A DNA stretch of 64,000 bases from Nocardioides sp. YIM 152315 (GTDB taxonomy: Bacteria; Actinomycetota; Actinomycetes; Propionibacteriales; Nocardioidaceae): the NCBI RefSeq assembly GCF_029210375.1, contig NZ_JARGER010000023.1:62001-126000 (forward strand). The letters are read 5' to 3'. A program made the position numbers and the translations under genes. The notes beneath the pieces are model-generated. The model worked only from the letters and a program-made list of their open reading frames with translations, made no database searches and was not told the origin of the DNA. Positions within the stretch are counted from its first letter, which is position 1; every line of letters starts with the position of its first letter. Below, piece after piece: positions 32,321-41,443 of this stretch.

Positions 32321-32863
32321 ATGCCTCTCGCCAACCCGCCGACCGCCAAGAGCCTCGGCCAGAAGTCGGTCGTGATCCTCACGACCGCGCCCGCCGCCAC
32401 GACCGGCATCCCGGTCCTCACCGAGGTCAACGCAGGCGTCTTCGGATCGCTGCACTTCTACGGCGACTTCAACGTCACCCCGAACCAGAACACGGGCGAG
32501 GGTCCGCGGAAGCTCGGCAGCATCTTCTCGCCGACCCAGCTCGGTCAGGTGACCTACCCGGCCGTGGACGCGCAGTACTCCTACATGCCGCAGCTCGTCG
32601 CGACCACGGGCTCGGACGGCAACGAGGTCTACGAGGCGCTGGTGCCGGGCTCGACGGTGACCGTCGTGGTCCTCGACGGCGTGGATGGCGACATCAGCGC
32701 CGTCGTGGCCGACGACGTCGCCGACATCTACCTCATGGAGTGCGGCGTGCGTCGCAAGGGTCAGACGGGTGACGGCGAGTTCGACGAGAAGTCGGTCACG
32801 CAGTCGCTGATCGTCAAGGGCGGCGAGCCGATCGCCGAGGACCACGAGATCGCTGCGGCCTGA
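32321..32863 (+). CDS. Major tail protein
   Basis: 180 residues. Beta-rich with Gly/Asn/Thr turns (GSLHFYGDFNVTPNQNTGEGPRKLGS), VTVVVLDGVDGDISAVVADDVADIYLMECGVRRKGQTGDGEFDEKS, typical of tail-tube subunits; located between tail terminator and assembly chaperones. Confidence 0.85.
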   Translation: MPLANPPTAKSLGQKSVVILTTAPAATTGIPVLTEVNAGVFGSLHFYGDFNVTPNQNTGEGPRKLGSIFSPTQLGQVTYPAVDAQYSYMPQLVATTGSDGNEVYEALVPGSTVTVVVLDGVDGDISAVVADDVADIYLMECGVRRKGQTGDGEFDEKSVTQSLIVKGGEPIAEDHEIAAA

Positions 32864-32873
32864 TCCCCACACG

Positions 32874-32906
32874 CCCCGCCGCCGGTTGCCGTGGCTGGCG
32901 GCGGGG
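32874..32906 (+). terminator. Hairpin after the major tail protein gene
   Basis: Perfect 10-bp stem CCCCGCCGCC (32874-32883) / GGCGGCGGGG (32897-32906) with a 13-nt loop, in the short gap after the tail-tube gene. Such hairpins often reduce read-through so that the abundant tail tube is made in excess over downstream proteins. Confidence 0.65.
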
Positions 32907-32934
32907 TCTCCACGGCACCACGGCAGGAGTAGTC

Positions 32935-33612
32935 ATGGCGAAGAGCGTTGCCGACCTGCGCGCCGAGAAGTCGGCCGGTCGTCCGCGCCGGCCGCTCAAG
33001 ATCATCGTCGGCGAGGGCCGCAAGTACGAGATCGAGCTGGACCGGTTGACCGCCGAGCACGACAAGCGCCTGGCGGTCGCTGCGGCCACCCCTCGCAAGA
33101 CGGGCTCGGACGGTGTTCCGGAGCGCGTGACGGAGATCCGCGCCCGGATGGCCGAGCTCCTCCAGATCATCGGCGAGTACGAGGGCGAGGTCATCGTCGA
33201 GGCGACCCGCGATGACGGCGACTGGGCACAGTGGCGCATTGCCCACCCCGCCCGTCCGCAGGGTGAGCCCGGGTTCCGCGAGGACGCCTTCATCGTCGGC
33301 GGCTGGTGCAACTCCGACGACCTGATCGCGGACGTCGCTCGGTACGTCGTCTCCTGGGAGAGCGAGCCGCTCGGCGAGGGCGACTTCGACGCGCTGAACG
33401 TCCCGCGCCCGGTCAAGAAGGACATCGCGAAGATCGTCATCGACCTGTACGAGAACGGTGATGACCTGGGAAAATCGCTGAGCGACTTGTCCGCCTTCCT
33501 CGAGAGCGTGCAGTCCTCGAGCTCGCCGAGCGAGTCGGAGTCAGCGAGAAGCGAGTCCTCGGATGGGAACCCGCCGAGCGACACGAGCACTTCGACGCCG
33601 ACGGGAATCTGA
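32935..33612 (+). CDS. Tail assembly chaperone, G form
   Basis: 225 residues when translated to the zero-frame stop. N-terminal RAEKSAGRPRRPLKIIVGEGRKYEIELDRLTAEHDK, central helical domain (DDLIADVARYVVSWESEPLGEG...KIVIDLYENGDDLGKSLSDL), then a Ser-rich tail after the slippery site. With the overlapping frame it forms the lambda gpG/gpGT-type pair that chaperones tape-measure assembly. Confidence 0.88.
   Translation: MAKSVADLRAEKSAGRPRRPLKIIVGEGRKYEIELDRLTAEHDKRLAVAAATPRKTGSDGVPERVTEIRARMAELLQIIGEYEGEVIVEATRDDGDWAQWRIAHPARPQGEPGFREDAFIVGGWCNSDDLIADVARYVVSWESEPLGEGDFDALNVPRPVKKDIAKIVIDLYENGDDLGKSLSDLSAFLESVQSSSSPSESESARSESSDGNPPSDTSTSTPTGI
33468..33474 (+). promoter_or_regulatory. -1 ribosomal slippery heptamer G GGA AAA
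   Basis: GGGAAAA at 33468-33474, in phase as G-GGA-AAA in the G frame, matches the X-XXY-YYZ rule and is close to the lambda GGGAAAG site. Slipping back one base moves ribosomes into a frame open to 33950. Confidence 0.85.
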
Positions 33613-33950
33613 CCGGCTGGACGGTCGTCACCCGCGAGACCGAGTGGGATGACGTGCAGCGGCGACGAATGCTGGCACTGGCCCGGTACCGCGCCGACGT
33701 CTGCTCCGGCTGCGGGTTCCACTCGTCGATCGCCGACGAGGACCCGCTGTTCAAGATCGAGGACCGTCGCTGCCCGATCTGTGCGGACACGGCTCCGGCG
33801 ATGCGGGCGCGGAACAAGGCCGAGGGCGACGCGGCTGCGAAGGCCGCACCCGAGGCTCACCTGCCGAGCGACGGACGCACGTCGTACCTGCGGCTGCTGA
33901 CGCCGGCGGAGGTCATGGCACATGAGGCGAACCGCAAGCCACGCAAGTAG
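33474..33950 (+). CDS. Tail assembly chaperone, T domain (frameshift product)
   Basis: The -1 frame from the slippery site reads IAERLVRLPRERAVLELAER..., GWEPAERHEHFDADGNLTGW, RETEWDDVQRRRMLALARYR and a two-CxxC zinc region (CSGCGFH...CPICADT). The fusion with residues 1-180 of the G form is about 338 residues. A start at GTG 33654 would lose the conserved EWDD region, so frameshift expression is favoured over independent initiation. Confidence 0.85.
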   Translation: MAERLVRLPRERAVLELAERVGVSEKRVLGWEPAERHEHFDADGNLTGWTVVTRETEWDDVQRRRMLALARYRADVCSGCGFHSSIADEDPLFKIEDRRCPICADTAPAMRARNKAEGDAAAKAAPEAHLPSDGRTSYLRLLTPAEVMAHEANRKPRK

Positions 33951-33953
33951 CAC

Positions 33954-34277
33954 TCAGGCGTCGCCCAGTGGCTCCACGTCCGAGAGGGACTTCCGCTGGC
34001 GGACCGGCGTGGATCGGGTGGGCGTAGGGGTCTCCCGGCTTCCGACCATCGCGAGGCCGTAGCGGACGCCGTAGGCGATCACGGCGACGAGAACGAGGGT
34101 CTGACCGACTGCGGCTGTTCCCAGCCCGCACGCGGACAGGACCCAACTCCCTCGATCGCCCGAGAGGTCGACATGGGGCCATGTGGCGGTCGCGATAGCG
34201 AGTCCGACCAGCAGCAGCCCGAGGCCACTCCAGAGCATCGCGGACACGGCTCCGCGCGCCTCTTCCTTCGCTGACAT
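33954..34277 (-). CDS. Reverse-strand two-TM membrane protein (candidate moron)
   Basis: 107 residues from ATG 34277: MSAKEEARGAVSAM, TM1 LWSGLGLLLVGLAIATATW, TM2 LGTAAVGQTLVLVAVIAYGVRYGL, basic Pro/Thr/Arg C-terminus. It is the only leftward gene within the late region, between tail chaperone and tape measure. Its orientation allows expression from the silent prophage. No family recognised; a superinfection-exclusion or lysogenic-conversion role is inference. Confidence 0.7.
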   Translation of the reverse strand: MSAKEEARGAVSAMLWSGLGLLLVGLAIATATWPHVDLSGDRGSWVLSACGLGTAAVGQTLVLVAVIAYGVRYGLAMVGSRETPTPTRSTPVRQRKSLSDVEPLGDA

Positions 34278-34288
34278 GAATCGACTGT
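34278..34288 (-). promoter_or_regulatory. -10 box for the reverse-strand gene (leaderless)
   Basis: On the minus strand TACAGT (34288-34283) fits TANNNT and is followed by six bases, then the ATG at 34277, with no Shine-Dalgarno sequence. This arrangement predicts a leaderless mRNA, a common actinobacterial mode. No good -35 box is seen. Confidence 0.45.
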
Positions 34289-34307
34289 AGACCCGAGAGG
34301 CGGTGGC

Positions 34308-37300
34308 GTGGTGGCCGATCGTCGCGAAAGGGTCATCCTCGAGCTCGAGGACTCCGGCTTCACGTCCGGGATGGCGAAGGACGCGGCGATCACCCGACTC
34401 CTCGCGAAGGAGCTGGACCACCTCTCCGGCACGTCCGTCAAGACGGCGCGCAACACGGACCGAGTCAGTGACTCGGTGGACCGTCAGGCGACCGTCTTCA
34501 CGCGCGCCGACAAGTCGATCGACCGCTACTCGGGCCGCCTCCGCCTCATCACCGAGGCGGCGACCGTCCTCGGACCGGCGCTGATCCCCCTCGGTGGTGC
34601 GTCCATCACGGCGCTGGCAGGGCTGACCTCCGGCCTGCTCGCTGCTGGCGGCGCGCTCGGTGCGACCCTACTGGCGGTCAACGGCGTCGGCGACGCGCTC
34701 GAAGCACTCAACGACTTCCAGCTCGAGCCCACGACCGACAACCTCAAGGCGCTGCGCGAGGAGCTCGACAAGCTCGGGCCGTCCGGTGAGCACTTCGTTC
34801 GCTACCTCGACCGCATCGAGCCGGAGCTCAAGGCGTTGCAGAACACCGCCCGCGCGGGTGTGCTGCCCGGCTTCGAGGAGGGCATCGACGCGCTCCTGAC
34901 GGAGGGTCCACAGGTCCAGCGGATCATCGCGAACATCTCCCGCGAGGTCGGCGACCTCGCCGCATCGGGTGGCGAGGCGCTGGCCGGCCCCCGGTTCAGC
35001 GAGTTCCTCGACTACTTGGAGACCGACGCCGCCCCGACCCTGCGCGCCTTCTCTGTCGCGACCGGGAACGTGGTCGAGGGACTGGCGAACCTGGTCGTGG
35101 CATTCGACCCGCTGTCGACGTCGTTCTCCAACGGCCTCGTCGACCTGACGGAGCGGTTCGCGGAGTGGTCGCGCGCGGTCGACGAGACGCAGGGATTCCA
35201 GGACTTCGTTGCCTATCTCCGCGAGGCGGGTCCGGAGGCACTGGACTTCCTCGGTTCGCTGAGCATGGCGCTGGTCGGCATCGTCCAGGCGGCGGCTCCG
35301 TTCGGGCAGGCGCTGCTGCCGATCCTGTCCGACTTCCTCGACATCATCGCGGCGATCTCCGCCTCGCCCATCGGCCCGCCGCTGTTCACCGCCGCCGCGG
35401 GCTTCCTCGCGCTGAACCGGGCCGTGTCGGTCCTCGGTCCCGGCCTGTCTTCGCTCAATCAGGCGTTCCTCGATCTGCGCACGTCTCCGAACCGCGCGGC
35501 GACCGCGATGCAGCGATTCAGCGGCGTCGCCCGCACGCTGGGCGGCGCGGCGGGCATGGGCCTGTTCCTCACGTCGCTGCACGAGACGAACGACGGGCTG
35601 CGGCAGTTCGAGGCGATCGCGGGCGGTGCGCTGACCGGCCTCGCGGTCGGTGGCCCATGGGGCGCTGCGATTGGTGGCGCGATCGGTCTCGTCACGACGT
35701 TCGGCGACGCGAACCGGGACTCGGCGGGGTACGTGGCTGCGCTGACCGCTTCGCTGAACGAGCAGACGGGTGCGCTGACCGCGAGCAGTGAGGCGGCGGC
35801 GGCGAAGTACCTCGAAGACGAGGGCCTCCTCAAGACCGCCGAGGGACTGGGGCTCAACCTCAACGTCGTCACTCAGGCAGCGCTGGGCAACAAGGACGCG
35901 CTCAACGAGGTCAACTCCGAGTTGGAGCGGTTCGCGAACGTCGACACCCCCAGCGGTGTCGACGTCGAGATGTTCAAGCAGCGCAAGGAGGGCGCCGAGC
36001 TCTCCAAGACGCTCAAGGATCTCGCCACCGACACGGACTCGACGGTCGCGGCTCAGCGTCGCGTGGCGGCGGCGTCGAACCGGACGGGCGTCGCGTTCGA
36101 GCAGCAGCAGCTCAAGATGCGCGCGGCCCGCGGGTCGGCACGCGAGACCGCGAAGGGCTTCATCTCCCTCGGCGACTCCCTCGATGACGCGAAGGTCTCG
36201 CTGGGCGACTGGCTCAAGCAGCTCGAGGATCAGGCTGCGGCGCTGGAGGCGTTCGGGCAGAACGCGGCGCGCGCGGCGAAGCGTGGTCTCGACCAGGGCC
36301 TCATCAAGTCGCTCAAGGAGGCGGGTCCGGCTGGCGCGCTGCGGATGAAGCAGCTCGCGAACGCCACCGACACCGAGCTCGCCCGCGCGAACCGTGCGTG
36401 GCGTGCGGGGCGGCAGGCGATCCGCGACTACATCAACCTGACGGTGCCGAAGAAGAAGGCCGAGGTCGACAACGCTCAGGCGCTCGCTGCGATCCGCCGC
36501 ATCAAGGCGGAGCTCGACTCCATCCCGCGTTCGATCCGCACCGACTACTACGTCAACCAGATCAACACCGCCAACCGGCCGAACGCGCTGCCCGGTAACC
36601 CCGACGGTGCCGGTGCCGACGGAGCCACGGTCCCGAAGACGGGTCTGCCCTACGCCGACCGCCACCTTTACCTCCTCGCGGACGGTGAGGAGGTCATCTC
36701 CAACCGGTACGGGCAGGCGGACCGGCACCGCTCGCTGCTCAAGGCGATCAACGCGGGCCGAATGGCTGACGGCGGCACTGCGGGCATCGCACCCCAGGGC
36801 ACCCTCGACGACCGCCTCGCAGTCGCCTCCGCGTTGCAGACGATCCGTGACCTCGCGAAGCAACTCCGTGCGACGGTCAAGGAGGGCAAGCACAAGGGTG
36901 ATCCGAAGGTGCGCGGCATGGAGCGCGCGTACCTCGAGCTGCAGCTCAAGGCCGCGCACGTCGAGCTCCGGAACGCGCAGAACCGTGAGAAGCGGGAGCG
37001 CAAGGAGGCCGAGCGCACCGCCCGTCAGGAGGCGCGCGAGGCAAAGCAGGCGATCGGCGAGGCGAAGGCTGGTCTGTCGCTGACCGACGGCCTGCCGATC
37101 GAGCTGTCGGCCGGCGCGCAGGCGGCGGGGTCGGTGCGGGAGTCGCTGGCGGCGTTCCGTGACCAGATCCGTGACGCGGGCGGGAGCGTCGGGAAGAACT
37201 TCGACGACCTCGCGCTCAAGTCGTCGCTGCTGACGTACCGGTACACCGAGAACGCCGAGAAGATCTCGGACCTGACCTCGCAGATCGACTCCATCCGTGA

Positions 37301-37793
37301 GGGTGCGGCGGGGTCGTTCATGAGCGACGCCTTCGGTGGCAGCCTCGCCGCGTTCGACCGGACCATCGGCAGGGACACCGCCAACTACGGCACCGCCACC
37401 GCAGCGTTGCAGGCTGCGGCAGCGAACGGTCTCGACGGTCCGCTCGCGACGGCGCTGGCGCAGTCGGGGAACCTCGCGCTGATCCAGTCGTTCGGTGGTC
37501 TCGACGCGGCGGGGATCGAGTCGCGCGAGTTGGCGTTCGCTGGCCGTGCCTCGGCTGCGGACCAGTTCGGCGACGTCGCGGTGCAGGTGTCCGGGCTGGC
37601 CGAGCAGGTGTCGGCGCTGGTGGCGCAGAACCAGACGTTGGCGGCGGAGTTGAGCCGCTTCCAGACGGTGATCCTCGACGGCGCGGTGGCTGCGGGTGAG
37701 GCGGCCGGTCGTGGTCTCGGCGAGGAGCTGAACTCGACGGCGAAGAGCGCGGCACGTGGCAAGCCGAAGCGACCCGGGGGGTTCCACCGATGA
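34308..37793 (+). CDS. Tape measure protein
   Basis: 1161 residues from GTG 34308. Coiled-coil ends, hydrophobic central segments (LIPLGGASITALAGLTSGLLAAGGALGA; SMALVGIVQAAAPFGQALLPIL; LFTAAAGFLALNRAVSVL) and a Gly-rich segment with IAGGALTGLAVGGPWGAAIGGAIGL; a basic C-terminus (GKPKRPGGF). Its length sets the tail length and marks a siphovirus. ATGA overlap with the distal tail gene. Confidence 0.93.
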   Translation: MVADRRERVILELEDSGFTSGMAKDAAITRLLAKELDHLSGTSVKTARNTDRVSDSVDRQATVFTRADKSIDRYSGRLRLITEAATVLGPALIPLGGASITALAGLTSGLLAAGGALGATLLAVNGVGDALEALNDFQLEPTTDNLKALREELDKLGPSGEHFVRYLDRIEPELKALQNTARAGVLPGFEEGIDALLTEGPQVQRIIANISREVGDLAASGGEALAGPRFSEFLDYLETDAAPTLRAFSVATGNVVEGLANLVVAFDPLSTSFSNGLVDLTERFAEWSRAVDETQGFQDFVAYLREAGPEALDFLGSLSMALVGIVQAAAPFGQALLPILSDFLDIIAAISASPIGPPLFTAAAGFLALNRAVSVLGPGLSSLNQAFLDLRTSPNRAATAMQRFSGVARTLGGAAGMGLFLTSLHETNDGLRQFEAIAGGALTGLAVGGPWGAAIGGAIGLVTTFGDANRDSAGYVAALTASLNEQTGALTASSEAAAAKYLEDEGLLKTAEGLGLNLNVVTQAALGNKDALNEVNSELERFANVDTPSGVDVEMFKQRKEGAELSKTLKDLATDTDSTVAAQRRVAAASNRTGVAFEQQQLKMRAARGSARETAKGFISLGDSLDDAKVSLGDWLKQLEDQAAALEAFGQNAARAAKRGLDQGLIKSLKEAGPAGALRMKQLANATDTELARANRAWRAGRQAIRDYINLTVPKKKAEVDNAQALAAIRRIKAELDSIPRSIRTDYYVNQINTANRPNALPGNPDGAGADGATVPKTGLPYADRHLYLLADGEEVISNRYGQADRHRSLLKAINAGRMADGGTAGIAPQGTLDDRLAVASALQTIRDLAKQLRATVKEGKHKGDPKVRGMERAYLELQLKAAHVELRNAQNREKRERKEAERTARQEAREAKQAIGEAKAGLSLTDGLPIELSAGAQAAGSVRESLAAFRDQIRDAGGSVGKNFDDLALKSSLLTYRYTENAEKISDLTSQIDSIREGAAGSFMSDAFGGSLAAFDRTIGRDTANYGTATAALQAAAANGLDGPLATALAQSGNLALIQSFGGLDAAGIESRELAFAGRASAADQFGDVAVQVSGLAEQVSALVAQNQTLAAELSRFQTVILDGAVAAGEAAGRGLGEELNSTAKSAARGKPKRPGGFHR

Positions 37794-39601
37794 CGTTCGT
37801 GACGACCCCGGTCCACGGCCTGTCGCTGGGTGTGCCCGGTGGTACGCCGTTGGTGTTCGTCGAGGACGGCGTGACGGTGGTGCACACGGATGCGCTGTCG
37901 GGTGAGACCTACGAGTTCGACGTGCTGGCCCCGGATACGCAGTGGGGCAACCCGGTGCCGGTGGTCGAGGTGCTGACGTCGATGCTGACCAACGGCGCGC
38001 GGGTGCGTCATCTGCGCGACGACAACCGGCTGCCGTCGGTGGCTTTGACAGTGCGTGCGTCGGGTCCGAACGGGCTGTCGGCGGCGGAGAAGGCGCTGCA
38101 ACTGGTGTCGGGTCGTCCCGCGGAGCTGATCTGGCAGCCGCCGATCCCGAACGCGGCGCCGACGGTGTTCGAGGTCGTGTGGTCGCAGTTCGACCACCGG
38201 ATGGACGACTTCCGGGAGCGGTGGGTCGAGCGGTCGTACTTGGTGTCGTTGCAGGCGCTTCCGCATGGCCGATCAGTGTCGAAGATCATCACGCCCGCGG
38301 TGGTGGGCGCGGCGCCGACGGTGGTGGACAACGGGTCCTCGGCGACCAACTGGGCCGTCGAGATCCCGGCGACGGGCGCGCTGTCGGTCTCCTCCGGCGC
38401 GGTGACGAACACCTACGACCCGGACATCGATGTCGGGTCGGGGCTCGGCGGTGCGAACCTGCGCCGCACCGCCGACATCGACGTGTCGGACACGCCCTAC
38501 CTCTCCAACGACTGGGCCACGTCGAAGGCACCCAATCCGCCGCTGATGGGCGTCACGGTCGATGGAGAGGGCGCGCTGCTTCCCGAGGTCCGTCGCGAAC
38601 CGGGGACCACGGCTGGATTCACGCGGTCGTGGTATCAGGTGCCGGCCGCCTCGTCGACCGTCAGCAGCTTCTCGTTCTTCGTGACCCACGTCCGCTCGAC
38701 CGGCAGTGCGACGTTGCAGATCGACAAGGTGCAGAAGGCGGCGACCCTCCCGTCATCGGGCACCACTCGCCAGAAGGTCGCGACCATCTTCCCCGGCGGC
38801 TCGGTCCCCGCGCACGGCACCGTGCTCGTGCAGCACGACACCGACGGCCTCGGGCACACCATCGTGTTCTCCCACCCCATCGAGGGCGGCTACACGCCCC
38901 CGCTGCGGCAGTGGCTCGCGTCCTCCGACACCGTGACGACCGACACGACTCTGGTCTCCGGGGCCTACAACATCATGTCGCCGGTCACGCTGTTCGAGGT
39001 CCCCGTCTCGGCGATCCCGTTCGGCGACACCCAACTGTGGGCGCGGATGAAGCGTTCCACGGCGGCGGTCGTGAACATCGCGTGGGCGGCGTCCTCGACG
39101 TTCCCCGGCCATGAGGGCTTCCTCGGCAACGCGCACTCCGGCATCACCACGGTCACGTTCCCCGCCAACCAGTGGATCCTCGTGCCGCTGGGCCGGTTCA
39201 CGGCGCCGCCCACGAAGACGGGCGTCGGTGGCATCCTCCGCATCGGCCTCGGCGGCGACTCGACTGCGGTGGTCGACGAGGCGTGGCTGTTCGCGATGGA
39301 GCGCGGGACCCTGACGGTGGTCGACAACTTCACCGGCACCGCGGGCCTCGGTGGGTCGGCGAACCGTCTCCGTGTCGCCGCGCCGTCGCTGGAGGAGCCC
39401 TACGGCAGCCTCGACTGCGGCTACTCCGCCGACTGGTCCGACTCCCACACGCCCGCCTCCGGGAACGTGCTGTGCGACCAGGTCAGCCACGAGTTCGACC
39501 CAGAGGGCACGATGATCTTCACCGTCACGTCGGGGGTGACCGACGCGGCCGTGTCGCTGGAGCACTATCCGCGCTGGCATACCCACGCTGGGAACATCTG
39601 A
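37790..39601 (+). CDS. Distal tail / minor tail protein
   Basis: 603 residues from ATG 37790. N-terminal beta-rich distal-tail-like domain (VEVLTSMLTNGARVRHLRDDNRL...RPAELIWQPP), central jelly-roll-like segments and a C-terminal carbohydrate-binding-like part (DNFTGTAGLGGSANRLRVAAPS). First protein after the tape measure, the usual place of Dit at the tail tip. Confidence 0.8.
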   Translation: MTFVTTPVHGLSLGVPGGTPLVFVEDGVTVVHTDALSGETYEFDVLAPDTQWGNPVPVVEVLTSMLTNGARVRHLRDDNRLPSVALTVRASGPNGLSAAEKALQLVSGRPAELIWQPPIPNAAPTVFEVVWSQFDHRMDDFRERWVERSYLVSLQALPHGRSVSKIITPAVVGAAPTVVDNGSSATNWAVEIPATGALSVSSGAVTNTYDPDIDVGSGLGGANLRRTADIDVSDTPYLSNDWATSKAPNPPLMGVTVDGEGALLPEVRREPGTTAGFTRSWYQVPAASSTVSSFSFFVTHVRSTGSATLQIDKVQKAATLPSSGTTRQKVATIFPGGSVPAHGTVLVQHDTDGLGHTIVFSHPIEGGYTPPLRQWLASSDTVTTDTTLVSGAYNIMSPVTLFEVPVSAIPFGDTQLWARMKRSTAAVVNIAWAASSTFPGHEGFLGNAHSGITTVTFPANQWILVPLGRFTAPPTKTGVGGILRIGLGGDSTAVVDEAWLFAMERGTLTVVDNFTGTAGLGGSANRLRVAAPSLEEPYGSLDCGYSADWSDSHTPASGNVLCDQVSHEFDPEGTMIFTVTSGVTDAAVSLEHYPRWHTHAGNI

Positions 39602-39614
39602 TGAGGAACGTCTG

Positions 39615-40646
39615 ATGTTCCACCCGAAGGTCGACGGGCTCTGGCTGCGCGCCATCGGAGGATTCTCCCCGGTCACCGTCACCCACACGTGGCCCCACGG
39701 CTTCGACTCCGCCACCTGGGAGATGGACCCGCGATTCCACCACCCGTCGCTGCGCGCGAACGCTCCGGTGACGATCTACGACGGCGGTGTCCCCATCGGC
39801 TTCGGGCGATTGCAGGAGCCCGGCGAGAACGGCGAGATGGTCGTCAACGGGCTGTGGCAGCAGACGCGACACTCCCCCTGTCTGACCGCGGCCGGCGGGT
39901 TCACCACCACCCCAAACTCCGCCATCGACGGCGCCATCAGCCGAGGCGACGTCACCTTCACCCGGCCGGCGTCGATCTCCAGCACCGGATGGATCACCAC
40001 CGCCAACGGAGAACTCACCCTCGAACAGTTGCTCGACGGGTACACCGCCGAGGCCGGGATGCGGTGGGGGGTCGACAACTACGGCCGCGTCGAGGTCAAG
40101 GCCGACCCGACCGCCCCGATGTGGCACGTCCCGCATGCGGTCGCCGGTCGTGGACTCCAGCCCGCCGAGGACGAGTTCTACACCCACATCACCGGCCGGT
40201 TCATCACCTCCTACGGCACCTCGGGCCCGGTGTACGACGTGCGAACCGTGGGATCCGACGACGCCGCCGACTACTTCGGTCGCCGCGGCGTGCAGGTCGA
40301 GCTCGAAGACCTCGGCGTCATCACCGCCGCGAAGGCCATCTCCATCATCACCGGCATCTTTCTGCGCTCCGGCGCGCGGATGGGCTGGTCGGAGGGGCTC
40401 GACCTGACCTACGGGCAGATCGTCACCCCCGGCGGTGTCCCAGCGCCACTGAACCAGGTGCAGGCCGGGCAGATGGTCCGTCTCGCGGGCGTGGTGGACG
40501 GGTCGCGGGCGTACACGCTCGGCATGTCGCAGGACGTCGTGCTCGGCCGCAGCACCTACACGGACGGGTCGGACCGGATCAGCCTGTCGATCGTCGACCA
40601 GGCGCCGCGGAACCTCGCCGACGTGTTGAAGGTGGCGGTCGAGTGA
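39615..40646 (+). CDS. Minor tail protein (baseplate hub/Tal-like)
   Basis: 343 residues. FSPVTVTHTWPHGFDSATWEMD, VTIYDGGVPIGFGRLQEP, LTLEQLLDGYTAEAGMRWGVDNYGRVEVKADP and later QVELEDLGVITAAKAISIITG show the strand/helix pattern of tail hub proteins. Follows Dit. No peptidase domain visible. Confidence 0.75.
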   Translation: MFHPKVDGLWLRAIGGFSPVTVTHTWPHGFDSATWEMDPRFHHPSLRANAPVTIYDGGVPIGFGRLQEPGENGEMVVNGLWQQTRHSPCLTAAGGFTTTPNSAIDGAISRGDVTFTRPASISSTGWITTANGELTLEQLLDGYTAEAGMRWGVDNYGRVEVKADPTAPMWHVPHAVAGRGLQPAEDEFYTHITGRFITSYGTSGPVYDVRTVGSDDAADYFGRRGVQVELEDLGVITAAKAISIITGIFLRSGARMGWSEGLDLTYGQIVTPGGVPAPLNQVQAGQMVRLAGVVDGSRAYTLGMSQDVVLGRSTYTDGSDRISLSIVDQAPRNLADVLKVAVE

Positions 40647-40993
40647 CGACCCCGGCGACGGTTCCCGACGACGCATGGCCCGCTGGTGACCGCACGTCGT
40701 GGGCCGATGACGAGGCGCGGCTGGTGTGGGACTTCACCGCCGAACCGTGGGAGTCGCGGCCGTACACCGACGACGAGAACGCCGCCGCCGACGCCCGGGC
40801 TGCTGAGGCGGCGGTCGTGGCGGACCGGGCGGCGCTGGTCGAGCAGGCGCGGGATGCGGTCGCCGGCAACCGCGTCTTCCTCGACCTCGATGCGCCTACC
40901 GCCGCACAGACGCTCGCGCAGGTGAGGGCGCTGACGAGGCAGATGACCGCGCTGGTCCGGCTCACGGTCGGCGATCTGTGCGGGGACGACTGA
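40643..40993 (+). CDS. Small tail-tip-associated protein
   Basis: 116 residues from GTG 40643 (GTGA overlap). TSWADDEARLVWDFTAEPWESRPYTDDENAAADARAAEA then helices ending QVRALTRQMTALVRLTVG; this charged Ala/Asp-rich helical type commonly follows tail hub genes in actinophages. Function not established. Confidence 0.6.
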   Translation: MTTPATVPDDAWPAGDRTSWADDEARLVWDFTAEPWESRPYTDDENAAADARAAEAAVVADRAALVEQARDAVAGNRVFLDLDAPTAAQTLAQVRALTRQMTALVRLTVGDLCGDD

Positions 40994-41006
40994 TGGAGGG
41001 GACGCG

Positions 41007-41264
41007 ATGATCGAGGGTCTGCCGATCGTCGGCGTCGGTCAGTCCACGCTGCTGGCGTTCGTGGTGCTGCTCGTGCTCACCGACCGCCTCGTCTGGCACA
41101 AGCGCCTCGACGCGCTCCAGCAGCAGCTCGACAAGAAGGACGAGCGGATCGCGGCGCTCATCGAACAGAACGGCGTACTGCTCAACTCCGCCGTCCCGAC
41201 CGTGAACGCCGTCCTCAGTGCGTTGCACGAGGCCGCCGAGACCGCACCCCGGGACCCGTCGTGA
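41007..41264 (+). CDS. Single-TM coiled-coil membrane protein, possible holin accessory
   Basis: 85 residues from ATG 41007 (GGAGG upstream). TM helix STLLAFVVLLVLTDRLVW (about residues 13-30) followed by a coiled coil (LDALQQQLDKKDERIAALIEQ). Layout resembles lysis-cassette membrane proteins with one TM helix; holin or spanin-like roles are possible. Confidence 0.55.
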   Translation: MIEGLPIVGVGQSTLLAFVVLLVLTDRLVWHKRLDALQQQLDKKDERIAALIEQNGVLLNSAVPTVNAVLSALHEAAETAPRDPS

Positions 41265-41443
41265 AGTGGCCGTGGGGACACAGCAGGGAGGACGCGGAGA
41301 ACGTGGAGCGCGCCGAGCGGGAGTTGCAGGAGACGCGCTCCAGGTGGCCGCTCGTGCATCGTGCGGTCGCCGTCATGGACTACCACCGCGAGCGGAACCA
41401 CTTCCGCGAGAACATCGAGAGCATCTATCGGGGGGCACGATGA
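41261..41443 (+). CDS. Small charged protein of the lysis region
   Basis: 60 residues from GTG 41261 (GTGA overlap) to 41443 (ATGA overlap). VERAERELQETRSRWPLVHRAVAVMDYHRERNHFRENI suggests one long helix with a conserved HRERNHF. Similar short proteins accompany holin genes in actinophages (from memory). Function unknown. Confidence 0.6.
   Translation: MKWPWGHSREDAENVERAERELQETRSRWPLVHRAVAVMDYHRERNHFRENIESIYRGAR

Noticed and set aside
33654..33950. Independent gene starting at GTG 33654
   Set aside because: The conserved T-domain motifs extend upstream in the same frame to the slippery site, so frameshift expression explains it better.
34668..37787. 1039-codon open frame antisense to the tape measure
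   Set aside because: High-GC third-position bias leaves antisense frames open; composition is Arg/Leu/Glu low-complexity with no domain, and the sense frame is a clear tape measure.
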